From positions 1 through 13,676 of the forward strand of contig DAOWAK010000008.1 in NCBI GenBank assembly GCA_030634605.1: a stretch of 13,676 nt of DNA. The letters run 5' to 3'. The DNA comes from Sedimentisphaerales bacterium (GTDB taxonomy: Bacteria; Planctomycetota; Phycisphaerae; Sedimentisphaerales; SM23-30). The translations under genes and the position numbers were made by a program. This document shows, piece by piece, positions 1 through 7,174 of the stretch; within the stretch, counting starts at the first letter, position 1; each line of letters opens with the position of its first letter. The notes beneath the pieces are model-generated. The model searched no databases. It worked only from the letters and a program-made list of their open reading frames with translations, and was not told the DNA's origin.

Positions 1-348
1 CACCGGATAAAGCGAATAGGTCGGCACCGGATACGCCAGTGCCCGCCCCTTATCACAACAGCACCGCACCAGCATCGTTAGAATCTCGTCCCCGCCGTTG
101 CCACCGACAACCATCGCCTCGTCCACACCATGCACCTGGGCCGCTGCCCGGCGAAAATCGTCCCAGAACACTGGGGGATACTTTCGCAACGCATCACTGC
201 CCAGCTTAGATAACGCCTCGAACACCTTCGAGCTGGGCGGATACGGATTTTCGTTAGTGTTGATCTTGATCACCGAAGCATCCGTCGGCTGCTGCCCCGG
301 CACATAACCCGCCATTTCTTCAATGTTGTCTCTGAACCTGAAATTCAC
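1..348 (-). CDS. hisC: Histidinol-phosphate aminotransferase, N-terminal part (cut by window edge)
   Basis: Only the first 116 codons are inside the window; the frame stays open to base 1. HisC is a PLP-dependent fold-type I aminotransferase that converts imidazole-acetol phosphate to L-histidinol phosphate in cytoplasmic histidine synthesis. Visible family marks are a NENPYPPS segment (residues 33-40), the PLP-phosphate-site segment GNGGDEIL (83-90; many relatives have GNGSDE) and YPVPTYSLY (106-114). The start is a GTG at 348: an in-frame TAG lies directly upstream, and GAGG sits 8 bases before the GTG. The first in-frame ATG (codon 12) would lose conserved N-terminal sequence. The gene lies 161 bases downstream of dnaA on the same strand and probably has its own promoter. 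The catalytic lysine is outside the window, so a related class-I/II aminotransferase cannot be fully excluded. Confidence 0.88.
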   Translation of the reverse strand, partial: MNFRFRDNIEEMAGYVPGQQPTDASVIKINTNENPYPPSSKVFEALSKLGSDALRKYPPVFWDDFRRAAAQVHGVDEAMVVGGNGGDEILTMLVRCCCDKGRALAYPVPTYSLYPV

Positions 349-419
349 CTAATGACCTCACTAGTTTGCATTTACAAGCAGTAATTTGACATACACCGAC
401 AAATAATGCTTTAAAAACT

Positions 420-448
420 AATATAATCCGGATTTTGACTGTTGAAAA
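420..448 (-). promoter_or_regulatory. Candidate sigma-70 promoter of hisC
   Basis: On the minus strand TTTTCA (443-448), a 17-base spacer and TATATT (420-425) lie about 70 bases before the hisC GTG. The -10 is good and the -35 is weak (4 of 6). The -35 region falls inside the motif that recurs near 11919. Confidence 0.35.
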
Positions 449-463
449 GCAAATTTTTACCGG
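431..463 (+). repeat. Copy 1 of a ~32-base motif shared with 11919-11950
   Basis: This segment begins with 14 bases (GATTTTGACTGTTG) that recur exactly at 11919. The match then continues with one gap and a few substitutions into ATTTTTAC and G-rich sequence. This copy lies in the dnaA-hisC gap, overlapping the putative hisC -35 region. Confidence 0.5.
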
Positions 464-509
464 AAGGAGGGGCGGGACAGCTGGATCAGGGGGTGACTGC
501 AGGTTCAAG

Positions 510-1832
510 CTACGGTTGTTTCAAGCTGGCCACCAGAGAATTGACCGTGGCACGGATGTTTTCGTCGTTGTCGCAGAGTTTATCAATAGTACGATAGGCG
601 TGTAGAACCGTGGAGTGGTCCCTGCCACCAAAGTGTCCACCGATCTCCTCCAGGCTGTGGTTGGTCAGGTCCCGAGCCAGGAACATGCATACTTGTCGTG
701 GAAACGCGATCGATCGGGAACGCCGCTTGCCCTGCAGATCCGACATGCGCACGTTGAAGGTCTCGATAACCGCGTCAATAATCTGGCTGATAGTAATGTG
801 ATGACGCTGAATAGCGTTTTCTTCGCCAAGAGCACCCCGGGCCAGTTCGATAGTAATTTCACCACCGTCGAGCATTGCTAATCCGTGAATCTTTGTGAGT
901 GTGCCTTCGAGCTCGCGAGTATTGGTGTCAATTTTTCGGGCGATTAACGAAACCACATCTTCCGGCGGATTGATGCCCCGCATTATCGCTTTTTTGTGAA
1001 CAATAGCCATGCGGGTCTCGTAATCGGGCTTGTCAATACGGGCGACGAGTCCCTGGTTAAAGCGACTAACCAACCGTTGCTCCAGTTTCGGAATCTCCGC
1101 CGGACTGCAATCGGCCGAAAGAATAATCTGCTTGCGGGCTTGGTAGAGAGTGTTGAAAGTGTGGAAAAATTCCTCCTGCGACCGTTCACGCTCGGAAAAA
1201 AACTGTACGTCGTCGATAACGATCATGTCCAGGTGGCGATATTTGTAGCGAAAATCGTGCATATTTCCCTGTTCAATAGCGCGAATGAAATGGTTGACAA
1301 AGGTTTCGCAGGACATGTAGGTAATGCGGCTGTTACGATTACGCTTGAGCATGGCCTGACAGGTGGACTGCAACAAATGAGTTTTACCCAATCCCACCGA
1401 ACCGTGGATGAACAGCGGATTATAAGCCTGACCGGGTGCTTCGCTGACCGCGATGCTGGCCGCGTGGGCCAAACGATTACAGGGCCCGACCACAAAATTA
1501 TCAAAGGTGTAATCGGGGCTGAAATAAAACAGATCGGTATCTTCTGACACGGTTGGAGTAACATCTTGTTTCTCAGGTTGATACCCGTTGCTGTGCACAT
1601 ATTCAAAAGTTATAAAGTGTCCTGTGATTTGTTGGGCGGCTTCGTTGAGGGCGTCGTTGCACATCTGCTTCAGGTACAGCTGCCAGGATCGCTCAGATAC
1701 TTCAATGCACAGCATGCCGTTTTCAAGGCTGACAGGTTCGATTTGCTCGAACCAGCTTCGCCACAACTGAGGATGATTCTTTTGTAAGTATCGAAGAATC
1801 TTATCCCAGATGTCTGCCAAAACATCAGCCAC
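510..1832 (-). CDS. dnaA: Chromosomal replication initiator protein DnaA
   Basis: DnaA binds DnaA boxes at the origin, melts the DNA and recruits the replicative helicase. The 440 residues are close to the usual length and show all domains. Domain I is at about 1-80, followed by a short linker. The AAA+ core contains Walker A GSVGLGKT (144-151), Walker B IVIDD (204-208) and the box VII segment with the arginine-finger candidate R257 in RLVSRFNQ. Domain IV ends in the DNA-binding signature GGRDHSTVLHAY (402-413). The start is GTG at 1832 with AGGGAG about 9 bases upstream. The usual partners dnaN, recF and gyrB are not adjacent: hisC lies downstream and a long non-coding stretch lies upstream. 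The stop is TAG at 510-512, and I see no clear intrinsic terminator behind it. Identification is very secure. Confidence 0.98.
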   Translation of the reverse strand: MADVLADIWDKILRYLQKNHPQLWRSWFEQIEPVSLENGMLCIEVSERSWQLYLKQMCNDALNEAAQQITGHFITFEYVHSNGYQPEKQDVTPTVSEDTDLFYFSPDYTFDNFVVGPCNRLAHAASIAVSEAPGQAYNPLFIHGSVGLGKTHLLQSTCQAMLKRNRNSRITYMSCETFVNHFIRAIEQGNMHDFRYKYRHLDMIVIDDVQFFSERERSQEEFFHTFNTLYQARKQIILSADCSPAEIPKLEQRLVSRFNQGLVARIDKPDYETRMAIVHKKAIMRGINPPEDVVSLIARKIDTNTRELEGTLTKIHGLAMLDGGEITIELARGALGEENAIQRHHITISQIIDAVIETFNVRMSDLQGKRRSRSIAFPRQVCMFLARDLTNHSLEEIGGHFGGRDHSTVLHAYRTIDKLCDNDENIRATVNSLVASLKQP

Positions 1833-2152
1833 GTTTTTTATCTCCCTGCACGCTTACTCTATCTTTAAACCGTTTCCCGTAACACCTTTTCCGACGCTGG
1901 TCTTGCAATACTCGATTAACTCAGAACCTCTCAATGCCAAGACAAATTCCACATCTTTTTAAATCGGCCCAGTGAAATCCTTTTCAGCGGCTTCTTGGTA
2001 AGCGGTATAACAATTACATATAACTATCAGACTAACCGGAACAGAAAAGCCCGGTTCAAAGGCATCAACAAACCCGTCCTGAAAGACTAATTTTTCAGTG
2101 CTGTCGATCTTGGTTGTTACTAATCATGGTGGTGACTATCAGAACAAGATAA

Positions 2153-2181
2153 ATTTTAGTTGCCCCTGGCAAAACTGTCAA
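2153..2181 (-). promoter_or_regulatory. Strong candidate sigma-70 promoter reading toward dnaA
   Basis: On the minus strand a perfect -35 TTGACA (2176-2181), a 17-base spacer and -10 TAAAAT (2153-2158) form the best sigma-70-like promoter I see in the window. The spacer contains the inverted repeat TTGCC-AGG-GGCAA, a possible operator. Transcription would begin near 2146, giving dnaA a leader of about 315 bases. It may instead drive a small RNA in the leader. Confidence 0.6.
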
Positions 2182-2365
2182 CGTAAAAGCTGTGAATGAA
2201 AAAGTATTTTTCCCCTATGGTGCCAGTTTGGCAGGCAGGACAGTCGATGAAATACCGATCAAATGCCCACCCACAACTGTGAAACCTGCAGTAATCTCAA
2301 AAAGCCATCAGGGATCCGGCGGGCAATTGATAAGAAATTGCCTCAGGGGCTGCTGGCGGGCCGGT

Positions 2366-2423
2366 ATTCAGAAAGATTTTCACAAATAAAATAGGATTTT
2401 TTTATACATCCGCGAAAAATAAT
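2366..2423 (+). promoter_or_regulatory. Weak candidate promoter for the lipoprotein gene
   Basis: Within this AT-rich stretch TTCACA (2379-2384), an 18-base spacer and TATACA (2403-2408) could act as a promoter for the gene at 2510. Other AT-rich -10-like strings lie nearby, so the exact site is uncertain. Confidence 0.25.
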
Positions 2424-2509
2424 GGTCTATAACACAAGATATGGTTAACTAATCTATAGGAATATTCAATCTGAGCGAAGATGGAGTAATTTTTAGAAAG
2501 GAATGTTCA

Positions 2510-2917
2510 ATGGCTAAAAACCAAAACAAACAGCCGGTAGGAAGGATTTTCAGGGGCGTTTTGACGTTAATAGCGGTAGTTTTTGGATTTAGCGTTTTAG
2601 CCGGCTGCGAACAGCCTCTCGAGCCGGGTATGACCTATCACAAACTCAGCACCGCCTGGCCTATTTTTGACCTGGAAAAGTGGGAGGGCGTTGAAGAAGG
2701 TGGTATTACCTGGAAAAGGGAAAAGGGCGACGCCTGCTGTTGGCTCGCAACCTGGGAGACCGATGAACGCTTCGATAAAGAAGGTTTTCGGATTTATCGC
2801 AAGAAAAAGAGCGGTTTTTTCCCAATTTACGCTACCGAGGTCGAGGAAACCGAAAAATTCATCAATAAACAAGGCAACGTGCTTTTTTACCCTTATAAGT
2901 CCCATCGGGTAAAATAG
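2510..2917 (+). CDS. Small predicted lipoprotein of unknown function
   Basis: This encodes 135 residues with a positively charged N-terminus (residues 1-15), a hydrophobic stretch (about 17-31) and a lipobox L30-A31-G32-C33. It is therefore predicted to be cleaved by signal peptidase II and lipidated on Cys33. The mature part of about 100 residues is rich in Trp, Lys and Glu, has a CC pair (C76-C77), and has no membrane segment or motif that I recognise. The start ATG at 2510 is supported by AAAGGA 8 bases upstream. It is the only plus-strand gene in the left 10 kb, standing alone between the dnaA upstream region and the oxidoreductase relics, so context gives no hint of function. Lipoprotein status is fairly sure; function is unknown. 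Confidence 0.75.
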   Translation: MAKNQNKQPVGRIFRGVLTLIAVVFGFSVLAGCEQPLEPGMTYHKLSTAWPIFDLEKWEGVEEGGITWKREKGDACCWLATWETDERFDKEGFRIYRKKKSGFFPIYATEVEETEKFINKQGNVLFYPYKSHRVK

Positions 2918-2970
2918 CCTGCCCTGTAGCGTAAAATAAGGCTTCTTCGGGGCGCTTATCTGCCCTGCCC

Positions 2971-3062
2971 TTAAAGTGTCCAGCCGGGGCGATATTTTCG
3001 TTTGACGAACTGGTTGGCTTCGGGGACATCGGTGGTTTAAGATTGTCACTGTCCCAGATTAT
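2971..3062 (-). pseudogene. Relic 2: C-terminal stump of a Gfo/Idh/MocA-family oxidoreductase
   Basis: Read on the minus strand from 3062, IIWDSDNLK is followed after a one-base loss by TDVPEANQFVKRKYRPGWTL and a TAA stop at 2971-2973. This matches the typical ending of Gfo/Idh/MocA oxidoreductases of planctomycetes (WDGxNxKVTNxPEANxFVxRxYRxGWxL). About 30 codons remain, the N-terminal NAD(P)-binding Rossmann domain is absent, and a frameshift is present, so it is non-functional. It begins four bases after the stop of relic 1, to which it is homologous, so it is a second gene end and not a continuation. Recognition is by remembered family pattern, not a search. Confidence 0.6.
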
Positions 3063-3066
3063 TTAC

Positions 3067-3350
3067 TTAAAGGCTCCGTTCCGTTCGATAGGGGGGATGA
3101 ACAAATTCATTGGCCTCGGCTGAATTGGTAACCTTTATGTTTTTGCCGTCCCATTCGATGGGTTGACTGGTGCGGATGGCCAGGTTACCCATGACTACCA
3201 TCTCCGTCAGAGGGTCGGAATAATCGAAGTTCGAACTTGCCAGGGTACCACCTTACCCTCTTTGCCGGCTCGCATCCAATCCTTTTCATGATTGCTCAGG
3301 TCGCCGTCAATGCGGGGAATGTTTTTTTCGGGGCGGTCGAATTCTTTCAT
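3067..3350 (-). pseudogene. Relic 1: C-terminal ~95 codons of a Gfo/Idh/MocA-family oxidoreductase, frameshifted
   Basis: Directly behind the isomerase stop, the minus strand reads MKEFDRPEKNIPRIDGD then HEKDWMRAGKEGK. The frame then shifts near 3241-3250, and SNFDYSDPLTEMVVMGNLA, IRTSQPIEWDGKN and EANEFVHPPYRTERSL follow up to TAA at 3067-3069. Together these match the last quarter of planctomycete Gfo/Idh/MocA oxidoreductases (the usual HExDWIxACKxGKxxxSNFDYxxPLTE block and the WDGxNxKVTN tail). The length (284 bases, one short of a multiple of three) fits a single-base deletion. The Rossmann domain and catalytic part are missing, probably removed by a deletion ending just after the isomerase gene. 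The family's NAD-dependent sugar or cyclitol oxidation is therefore lost here. Confidence 0.72.
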
Positions 3351-3351
3351 T

Positions 3352-4260
3352 TTAAGAATCATCACAGTAACGATAAGCCTGCAGCAGTGCCTGTTCGCCT
3401 TTTTTACCTGATTGACTGCGGCCATGCTCCATGCACAGGACGCCCTGGTAACTTTTCTCGCGAAGGTGTTTGAAAATGTTACGATAATTTATTTCGCCGG
3501 TTGTCGGCTCTTTGCGGCCGGGATTGTCCCCAATGTGGAACGAGGCAATCTGGTCCCAGGCACGGTTGATGTTAGGGATCAGGTTACCCTCGGTAATCTG
3601 CTGGTGATAGAGGTCGTCAACAATTTTACAGCAGGGGCTGTTGACGGCTCGGCAGATATTGTAGGCTTGGGGAATTTTAGTCAGGAACAGCCCGGGATGA
3701 TCCCACGGATTCAGCGGTTCCAAAACCATGATTATCCCCGAAGCCTCGAAGATATCGGTACAAAATTTCAGATTGTCAATTACGTTAGCCGTTTGATAGT
3801 CCCACTCAAGCCTCTGGTCATAGCGTCCGGGAACTACCAGGGCCCACTCGGCATTGGTTCTTTTGGCGGTTTCAACTGCCTGGACCATCCGCTTCTTGAG
3901 CATGTCCCGGATTTCTTTGTCGCGGGTTACGAAAGAAGCTACTTTAAAATCGGCGTATGCAACGAAAGGCCCCAGGTCCATTTTCTGCTCTTGTAGTTCG
4001 CGGGCGATAGCTTGCTGGTCCTGGGCAGATTTGCCCATCAAACCATTATCGAAAATCGCTCGAAATCCCAATCCGCTCAAGGCTTTGATTTTGTCCACCA
4101 GTGATCCCCTCGCCATAGTCGGGAACATGCCGAAATGGGGGGCGTATTTAAGCCTGAACTTGCCCGGTGGGATCTGGCTTTGTGCTTCCGACGATGAGGG
4201 AATTGATGCCGCCGCAGCTCCCGCGGCCAACCCGGTTGCTAAAAAAATTCTCCGGTCCAT
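3352..4260 (-). CDS. Tat-exported hydroxypyruvate isomerase-like TIM-barrel sugar isomerase
   Basis: This encodes 302 residues of the xylose-isomerase-like TIM-barrel (AP endonuclease 2-type) family, closest in pattern to hydroxypyruvate isomerase and related ketose isomerases/epimerases. Family marks are E181 in LEPLN, D216 and H219 in DDLYHQQITEGNL, the FHIGDNPGRKEP block with H242, and E278 in CMEHGR. E181, D216, H242 and E278 are the expected metal/catalytic positions. The N-terminus (DRRIFLATG followed by an Ala-rich hydrophobic stretch to about residue 27) is a Tat signal, so the protein probably folds in the cytoplasm and is exported. The start ATG has GGAGG 7 bases upstream, and a dedicated promoter lies at 4301-4329. 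Two ruined oxidoreductase genes follow, suggesting a former sugar or cyclitol pathway. The exact substrate cannot be read from sequence. Confidence 0.85.
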   Translation of the reverse strand: MDRRIFLATGLAAGAAAASIPSSSEAQSQIPPGKFRLKYAPHFGMFPTMARGSLVDKIKALSGLGFRAIFDNGLMGKSAQDQQAIARELQEQKMDLGPFVAYADFKVASFVTRDKEIRDMLKKRMVQAVETAKRTNAEWALVVPGRYDQRLEWDYQTANVIDNLKFCTDIFEASGIIMVLEPLNPWDHPGLFLTKIPQAYNICRAVNSPCCKIVDDLYHQQITEGNLIPNINRAWDQIASFHIGDNPGRKEPTTGEINYRNIFKHLREKSYQGVLCMEHGRSQSGKKGEQALLQAYRYCDDS

Positions 4261-4294
4261 GGTTGGGCCTCCATATTCCCCACTTTTAATGTCT

Positions 4295-4309
4295 CGCTAT
4301 ATTTTAGCG
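4295..4309. promoter_or_regulatory. Inverted repeat over the isomerase -10, possible operator
   Basis: CGCTA-TATTT-TAGCG is a perfect 5-base inverted repeat that covers the -10 element of the isomerase promoter, the position expected for a repressor site. The short arms mean chance cannot be excluded. Confidence 0.3.
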
Positions 4310-4329
4310 ATTTTGCCGTTATCGTTCAA
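4301..4329 (-). promoter_or_regulatory. Candidate sigma-70 promoter of the isomerase gene
   Basis: On the minus strand TTGAAC (4324-4329), a 17-base spacer and TAAAAT (4301-4306) end about 40 bases before the ATG. It would make the isomerase transcript independent of alaS upstream. Confidence 0.6.
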
Positions 4330-4435
4330 GGGTTTCTGGTGCGCCGGGGTCGATCAGACCGTCAGCACCGCCCGGCTGAGCAGAATTAAGACTGGGGCAA
4401 TGGTGAAACTGAGGCAATAGTAAGCCTGGATCAGG

Positions 4436-7144
4436 TCAGGACAATTTCTGATTGATAAAATCGTTGGCAGCGGCCAGGGCATCATCGATCTTGTCGGGGT
4501 TTTTGCCGCCGGCCTGAGCCATTTGCGGTCGGCCGCCGCCGCCGCCGCCGACGATGGGTGCGATAGCTTTGACAATATCGCCGGCTTTGAGAGATTCTCT
4601 TTTGATCAGGTCATCAGTAACCGCCGCGAACAGCAGAACCTTGTTGTCCTCTGTGGCACAAGCCAGCACGGTGGCACTGGAGGGAGCTTTTTTACGCAGC
4701 CAATCAATCTGAGTGCGAATCGCATCGACCGGGGCAGTCGGTAAAGAGCCAATAATAATCTTGACCGAACCGATTGAAGCTGCCTTCTCCAGCAACTGCT
4801 CAACCGTGGTTTTCAGATCGGCAGCCGTTCCCTTTTGCAGTTGTTTCTTGAGTTTTTTGTTTTCGTCGAGCAAAGCCGCAACTCGATTGATAATCCGTTC
4901 CGGCGCAGCCTTCAAAATTTGCCCAAGCTGGTCGATCTGTTTGTTACGCAGGTGGAACATTTCGTTGAGGGATCGACCGGTCAGAGCGGTAATACGCCGA
5001 ATGCCGGTGGCAACGGATTCTTCGCGCGTAATTTTGAAACCACCGATTTCACTGGTGTTATTAACGTGGGTGCCGCCGCAGAATTCACGACTGAACGCTT
5101 CCTCGAGTTGATCGGGGGTTTCCGAACCGATAGCCAGGACGCGGACATGCTCCCCGTATTTTTCCGAAAACAACGCCATAGCCCCCAACTCGCGGGCCTC
5201 ATCGGTGGGCATTACTTTAAACGTTACCGGCGCAGCGTCAGCGATTTTCTGATGAACCAGATTTTCCACCCGCTCAATCTGCTCAGCGGTCAGGGCCTGA
5301 GGATGGGTGAAATCGAACCGCAGGTATTCGGCACAAACCAGCGAGCCTTCCTGATGGGTGTGATCGCCGACAACCCGTTGCAGTGCCCATTGCAGCAGAT
5401 GGGTGGCGGTGTGATTGCGCTGGGTGTCGAGCCGGGCTGGATTGATGTTGATAGCCATCTCCGAGCCGATGATAATCTGATCGTAATCAGTCGAGCCGAA
5501 ATGGATCACAGCGGCCCCGGCTTTAATGGTGTCCTCGAAAGCGAACGAGCTGGAACCGTAGGTAATGGTTCCGTTGTCGCCAACCTGGCCGCCGGCTTCG
5601 GCGTAAGCGCAGGTGCGATCAAAAATCAGTCCGACATTGGTATTTTTCGGAACGTTTCCCCCATTGATGAACTGGTCCTCATGAGTGTAACCGAGCAAAC
5701 GGGCGTTGAGAGTGTGGGTGTGGTATTTTTGAGTGTCGTCGGTGGTGGGCAGTTGGTGGCTCAGCGTGTCAGCCTGGTAAATAGCGTTTTTCTGAGTAGC
5801 CTGGGCACGCTTACGCTGTTGCTCCATCAGTTCTTCAAAACCTTCAATGTCCACCGTTAGTTTCTTCTCTTCCGCCATCAACTGCGTCAGGTCCAGTGGG
5901 AATCCATAGGTGTCATAAAGGCGAAATGCCTTGTCGCCGGGAAGCCGGGAAAGTTTTTTTTCGCTGATTTCCCTGACGTCCGCTTCAAAAATGGTGATGC
6001 CCCGTTCAAGGGTTTTGATAAAACTTTTCTCTTCAGCTTCGATCACGTTGGCAACGTGCTGAGCACGGTCGGGTAGTTCCGGGTAAACCTTGCCCATCTG
6101 CTCAACCAGCGTTGGCACGAGTTTGTAGATGAACGGCTCTTGCATATTTAGCAACTGTCCAAAGCGCGTGGCCCGGCGGAGAATACGGCGCAACACGTAA
6201 CCGCGGCCGTCGTTGCTGGGCAGGGCACCATCGGTTATCGAAAAAGTCAGCATCCGCACATGGTCGGCAATCACCCGAAAGGCGTTATCGATCTGATTAC
6301 CGATCTGGGCCGAATAAGGTTTGCCGGTCAATTCGGCGATTTTATCGAGCAGCGGTTTGAACAGGTCGGTATCGTAATTGCTCGGTTTGTTCTGTAGAAC
6401 AGCGACAATGCGTTCGAGGCCCGCACCGGTGTCCACGTGTTTGGAGGGCAGCTCCTTCAGTTGGCCGGTTTCGTCGCGGTTATACTGAATGAAAACCAGG
6501 TTCCACAGTTCAATAAATCTGCCACAGTCGCCATTCACACAGCAGTCATGATCAATGCCTTTTTTGTCGCAATTCTCCGGACCCAGATCATAATGAATTT
6601 CGCTGCATGGACCGCAGGGCCCGATTTTACCCATTTCCCAGAAGTTGTCCTTCTTACCAAACCGCAGAATCCGCTCCGGTGGCAGAGAGGAATTTTTCAG
6701 CCAGAACTGTTCGGCTTCGGTATCGACGTTAATGCCGTCAGCAGGATCACCCCCAAAAACGCTGGCCCAGAGTCTGTCGGGATCAAATTTCCAGACTTCG
6801 GTAAAAAGTTCCCACGCCCAGGCAATGGCTTCGTCTTTGAAGTAGTCGCCGAAGGACCAGTTGCCCAGCATTTCGAAAAATGTGTGGTGATAGGTATCTC
6901 TGCCGACCTCCTCCAGGTCGTTATGTTTGCCACTGACGCGGATGCACTTTTGGCTGTTAACGGCTCGGCTGTAGTCGCGTTTTTCCGAACCCAGAAAAAT
7001 ATCCTTGTACTGGTTCATGCCGGCGTTGGTGAACAGCAACGTCGGATCGTCCAGCGGCACCACCGAGGAACTTGCCACAAAGGTGTGCTCCTTCTTTTTA
7101 AAGAACTCGATAAAACTCTGTCTGGTTTCCTGCGAGGTCAACAA
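4436..7144 (-). CDS. alaS: Alanyl-tRNA synthetase
   Basis: A cytoplasmic class II synthetase that charges tRNA-Ala and hydrolyses Ser- or Gly-mischarged tRNA. Its 902 residues span the full architecture. The catalytic core is at about 1-250 (motif 1 region FTNAGMNQ at 38-45, then GKHNDLEEVG at 72-81) and motif 3 is GRGYVLRRILRRA (313-325). The editing domain carries the zinc-site pairs HTATH (578-582) and CGGTH (689-693). A coiled-coil linker (about 735-790) leads to the C-terminal DHHA1/C-Ala domain with its glycine run GGGGGGRP (866-873). A Cys/His-rich loop (C177, C180, C192, H199, C201, C202, C207) may bind metal. The start is TTG at 7144, with AAAGGA 9 bases upstream; a second TTG follows at once, so the start could be 7141. 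The gene begins 30 bases after recA, so the two are probably cotranscribed. Confidence 0.98.
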   Translation of the reverse strand: MLTSQETRQSFIEFFKKKEHTFVASSSVVPLDDPTLLFTNAGMNQYKDIFLGSEKRDYSRAVNSQKCIRVSGKHNDLEEVGRDTYHHTFFEMLGNWSFGDYFKDEAIAWAWELFTEVWKFDPDRLWASVFGGDPADGINVDTEAEQFWLKNSSLPPERILRFGKKDNFWEMGKIGPCGPCSEIHYDLGPENCDKKGIDHDCCVNGDCGRFIELWNLVFIQYNRDETGQLKELPSKHVDTGAGLERIVAVLQNKPSNYDTDLFKPLLDKIAELTGKPYSAQIGNQIDNAFRVIADHVRMLTFSITDGALPSNDGRGYVLRRILRRATRFGQLLNMQEPFIYKLVPTLVEQMGKVYPELPDRAQHVANVIEAEEKSFIKTLERGITIFEADVREISEKKLSRLPGDKAFRLYDTYGFPLDLTQLMAEEKKLTVDIEGFEELMEQQRKRAQATQKNAIYQADTLSHQLPTTDDTQKYHTHTLNARLLGYTHEDQFINGGNVPKNTNVGLIFDRTCAYAEAGGQVGDNGTITYGSSSFAFEDTIKAGAAVIHFGSTDYDQIIIGSEMAININPARLDTQRNHTATHLLQWALQRVVGDHTHQEGSLVCAEYLRFDFTHPQALTAEQIERVENLVHQKIADAAPVTFKVMPTDEARELGAMALFSEKYGEHVRVLAIGSETPDQLEEAFSREFCGGTHVNNTSEIGGFKITREESVATGIRRITALTGRSLNEMFHLRNKQIDQLGQILKAAPERIINRVAALLDENKKLKKQLQKGTAADLKTTVEQLLEKAASIGSVKIIIGSLPTAPVDAIRTQIDWLRKKAPSSATVLACATEDNKVLLFAAVTDDLIKRESLKAGDIVKAIAPIVGGGGGGRPQMAQAGGKNPDKIDDALAAANDFINQKLS

Positions 7145-7174
7145 GAATAAAAATCCTTTCTCAGTTAGTAGCGA

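Larger units (their letters stand above)
1833..2509. other. Gene-free region upstream of dnaA, possible origin/leader region
   Basis: About 680 bases hold no convincing gene. A 65-codon plus-strand frame at 2192-2389 has no family features. Visible items are a strong minus-strand promoter at 2153-2181, two DnaA-box-like sites one base off TTWTNCACA (2191-2199 on the minus strand, 2376-2384 on the plus strand), several poorer ones, and an AT-rich tract at about 2380-2510. This is compatible with an origin of replication, but the boxes are few and weak, and the neighbouring genes are not those of a classical origin region. Confidence 0.3.

Noticed and set aside
98..307. 69-codon plus-strand frame at the left edge
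   Set aside because: Antisense to the hisC reading frame, whose motifs are clear.
320..508. 62-codon minus-strand frame between dnaA and hisC
   Set aside because: It overlaps the hisC start and promoter region in another frame and has no ribosome site or recognisable features.
996..1547. 183-codon plus-strand frame opposite dnaA
   Set aside because: Lies entirely within dnaA, whose motifs are all intact on the minus strand.
2044..2066. GGTTCAA string resembling a tRNA T-arm
   Set aside because: The flanking bases do not form the five-pair T-stem, and no acceptor or anticodon arm can be built around it.
2192..2389. 65-codon plus-strand frame in the dnaA upstream region
   Set aside because: No ribosome site, no family pattern, and it overlaps the putative -35 of the minus-strand promoter region; kept as non-coding.
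4340..4400. GC-rich inverted repeat (GCCGGG/CCCGGC) after alaS as a possible terminator
   Set aside because: The loop is about 20 bases and no T-run follows on the minus strand, so it does not qualify as an intrinsic terminator.
4835..5860. 341-codon plus-strand open frame opposite alaS
   Set aside because: It is antisense to an unmistakable alanyl-tRNA synthetase, has no recognisable family features, and is explained by the codon bias of alaS avoiding TTA, CTA and TCA.
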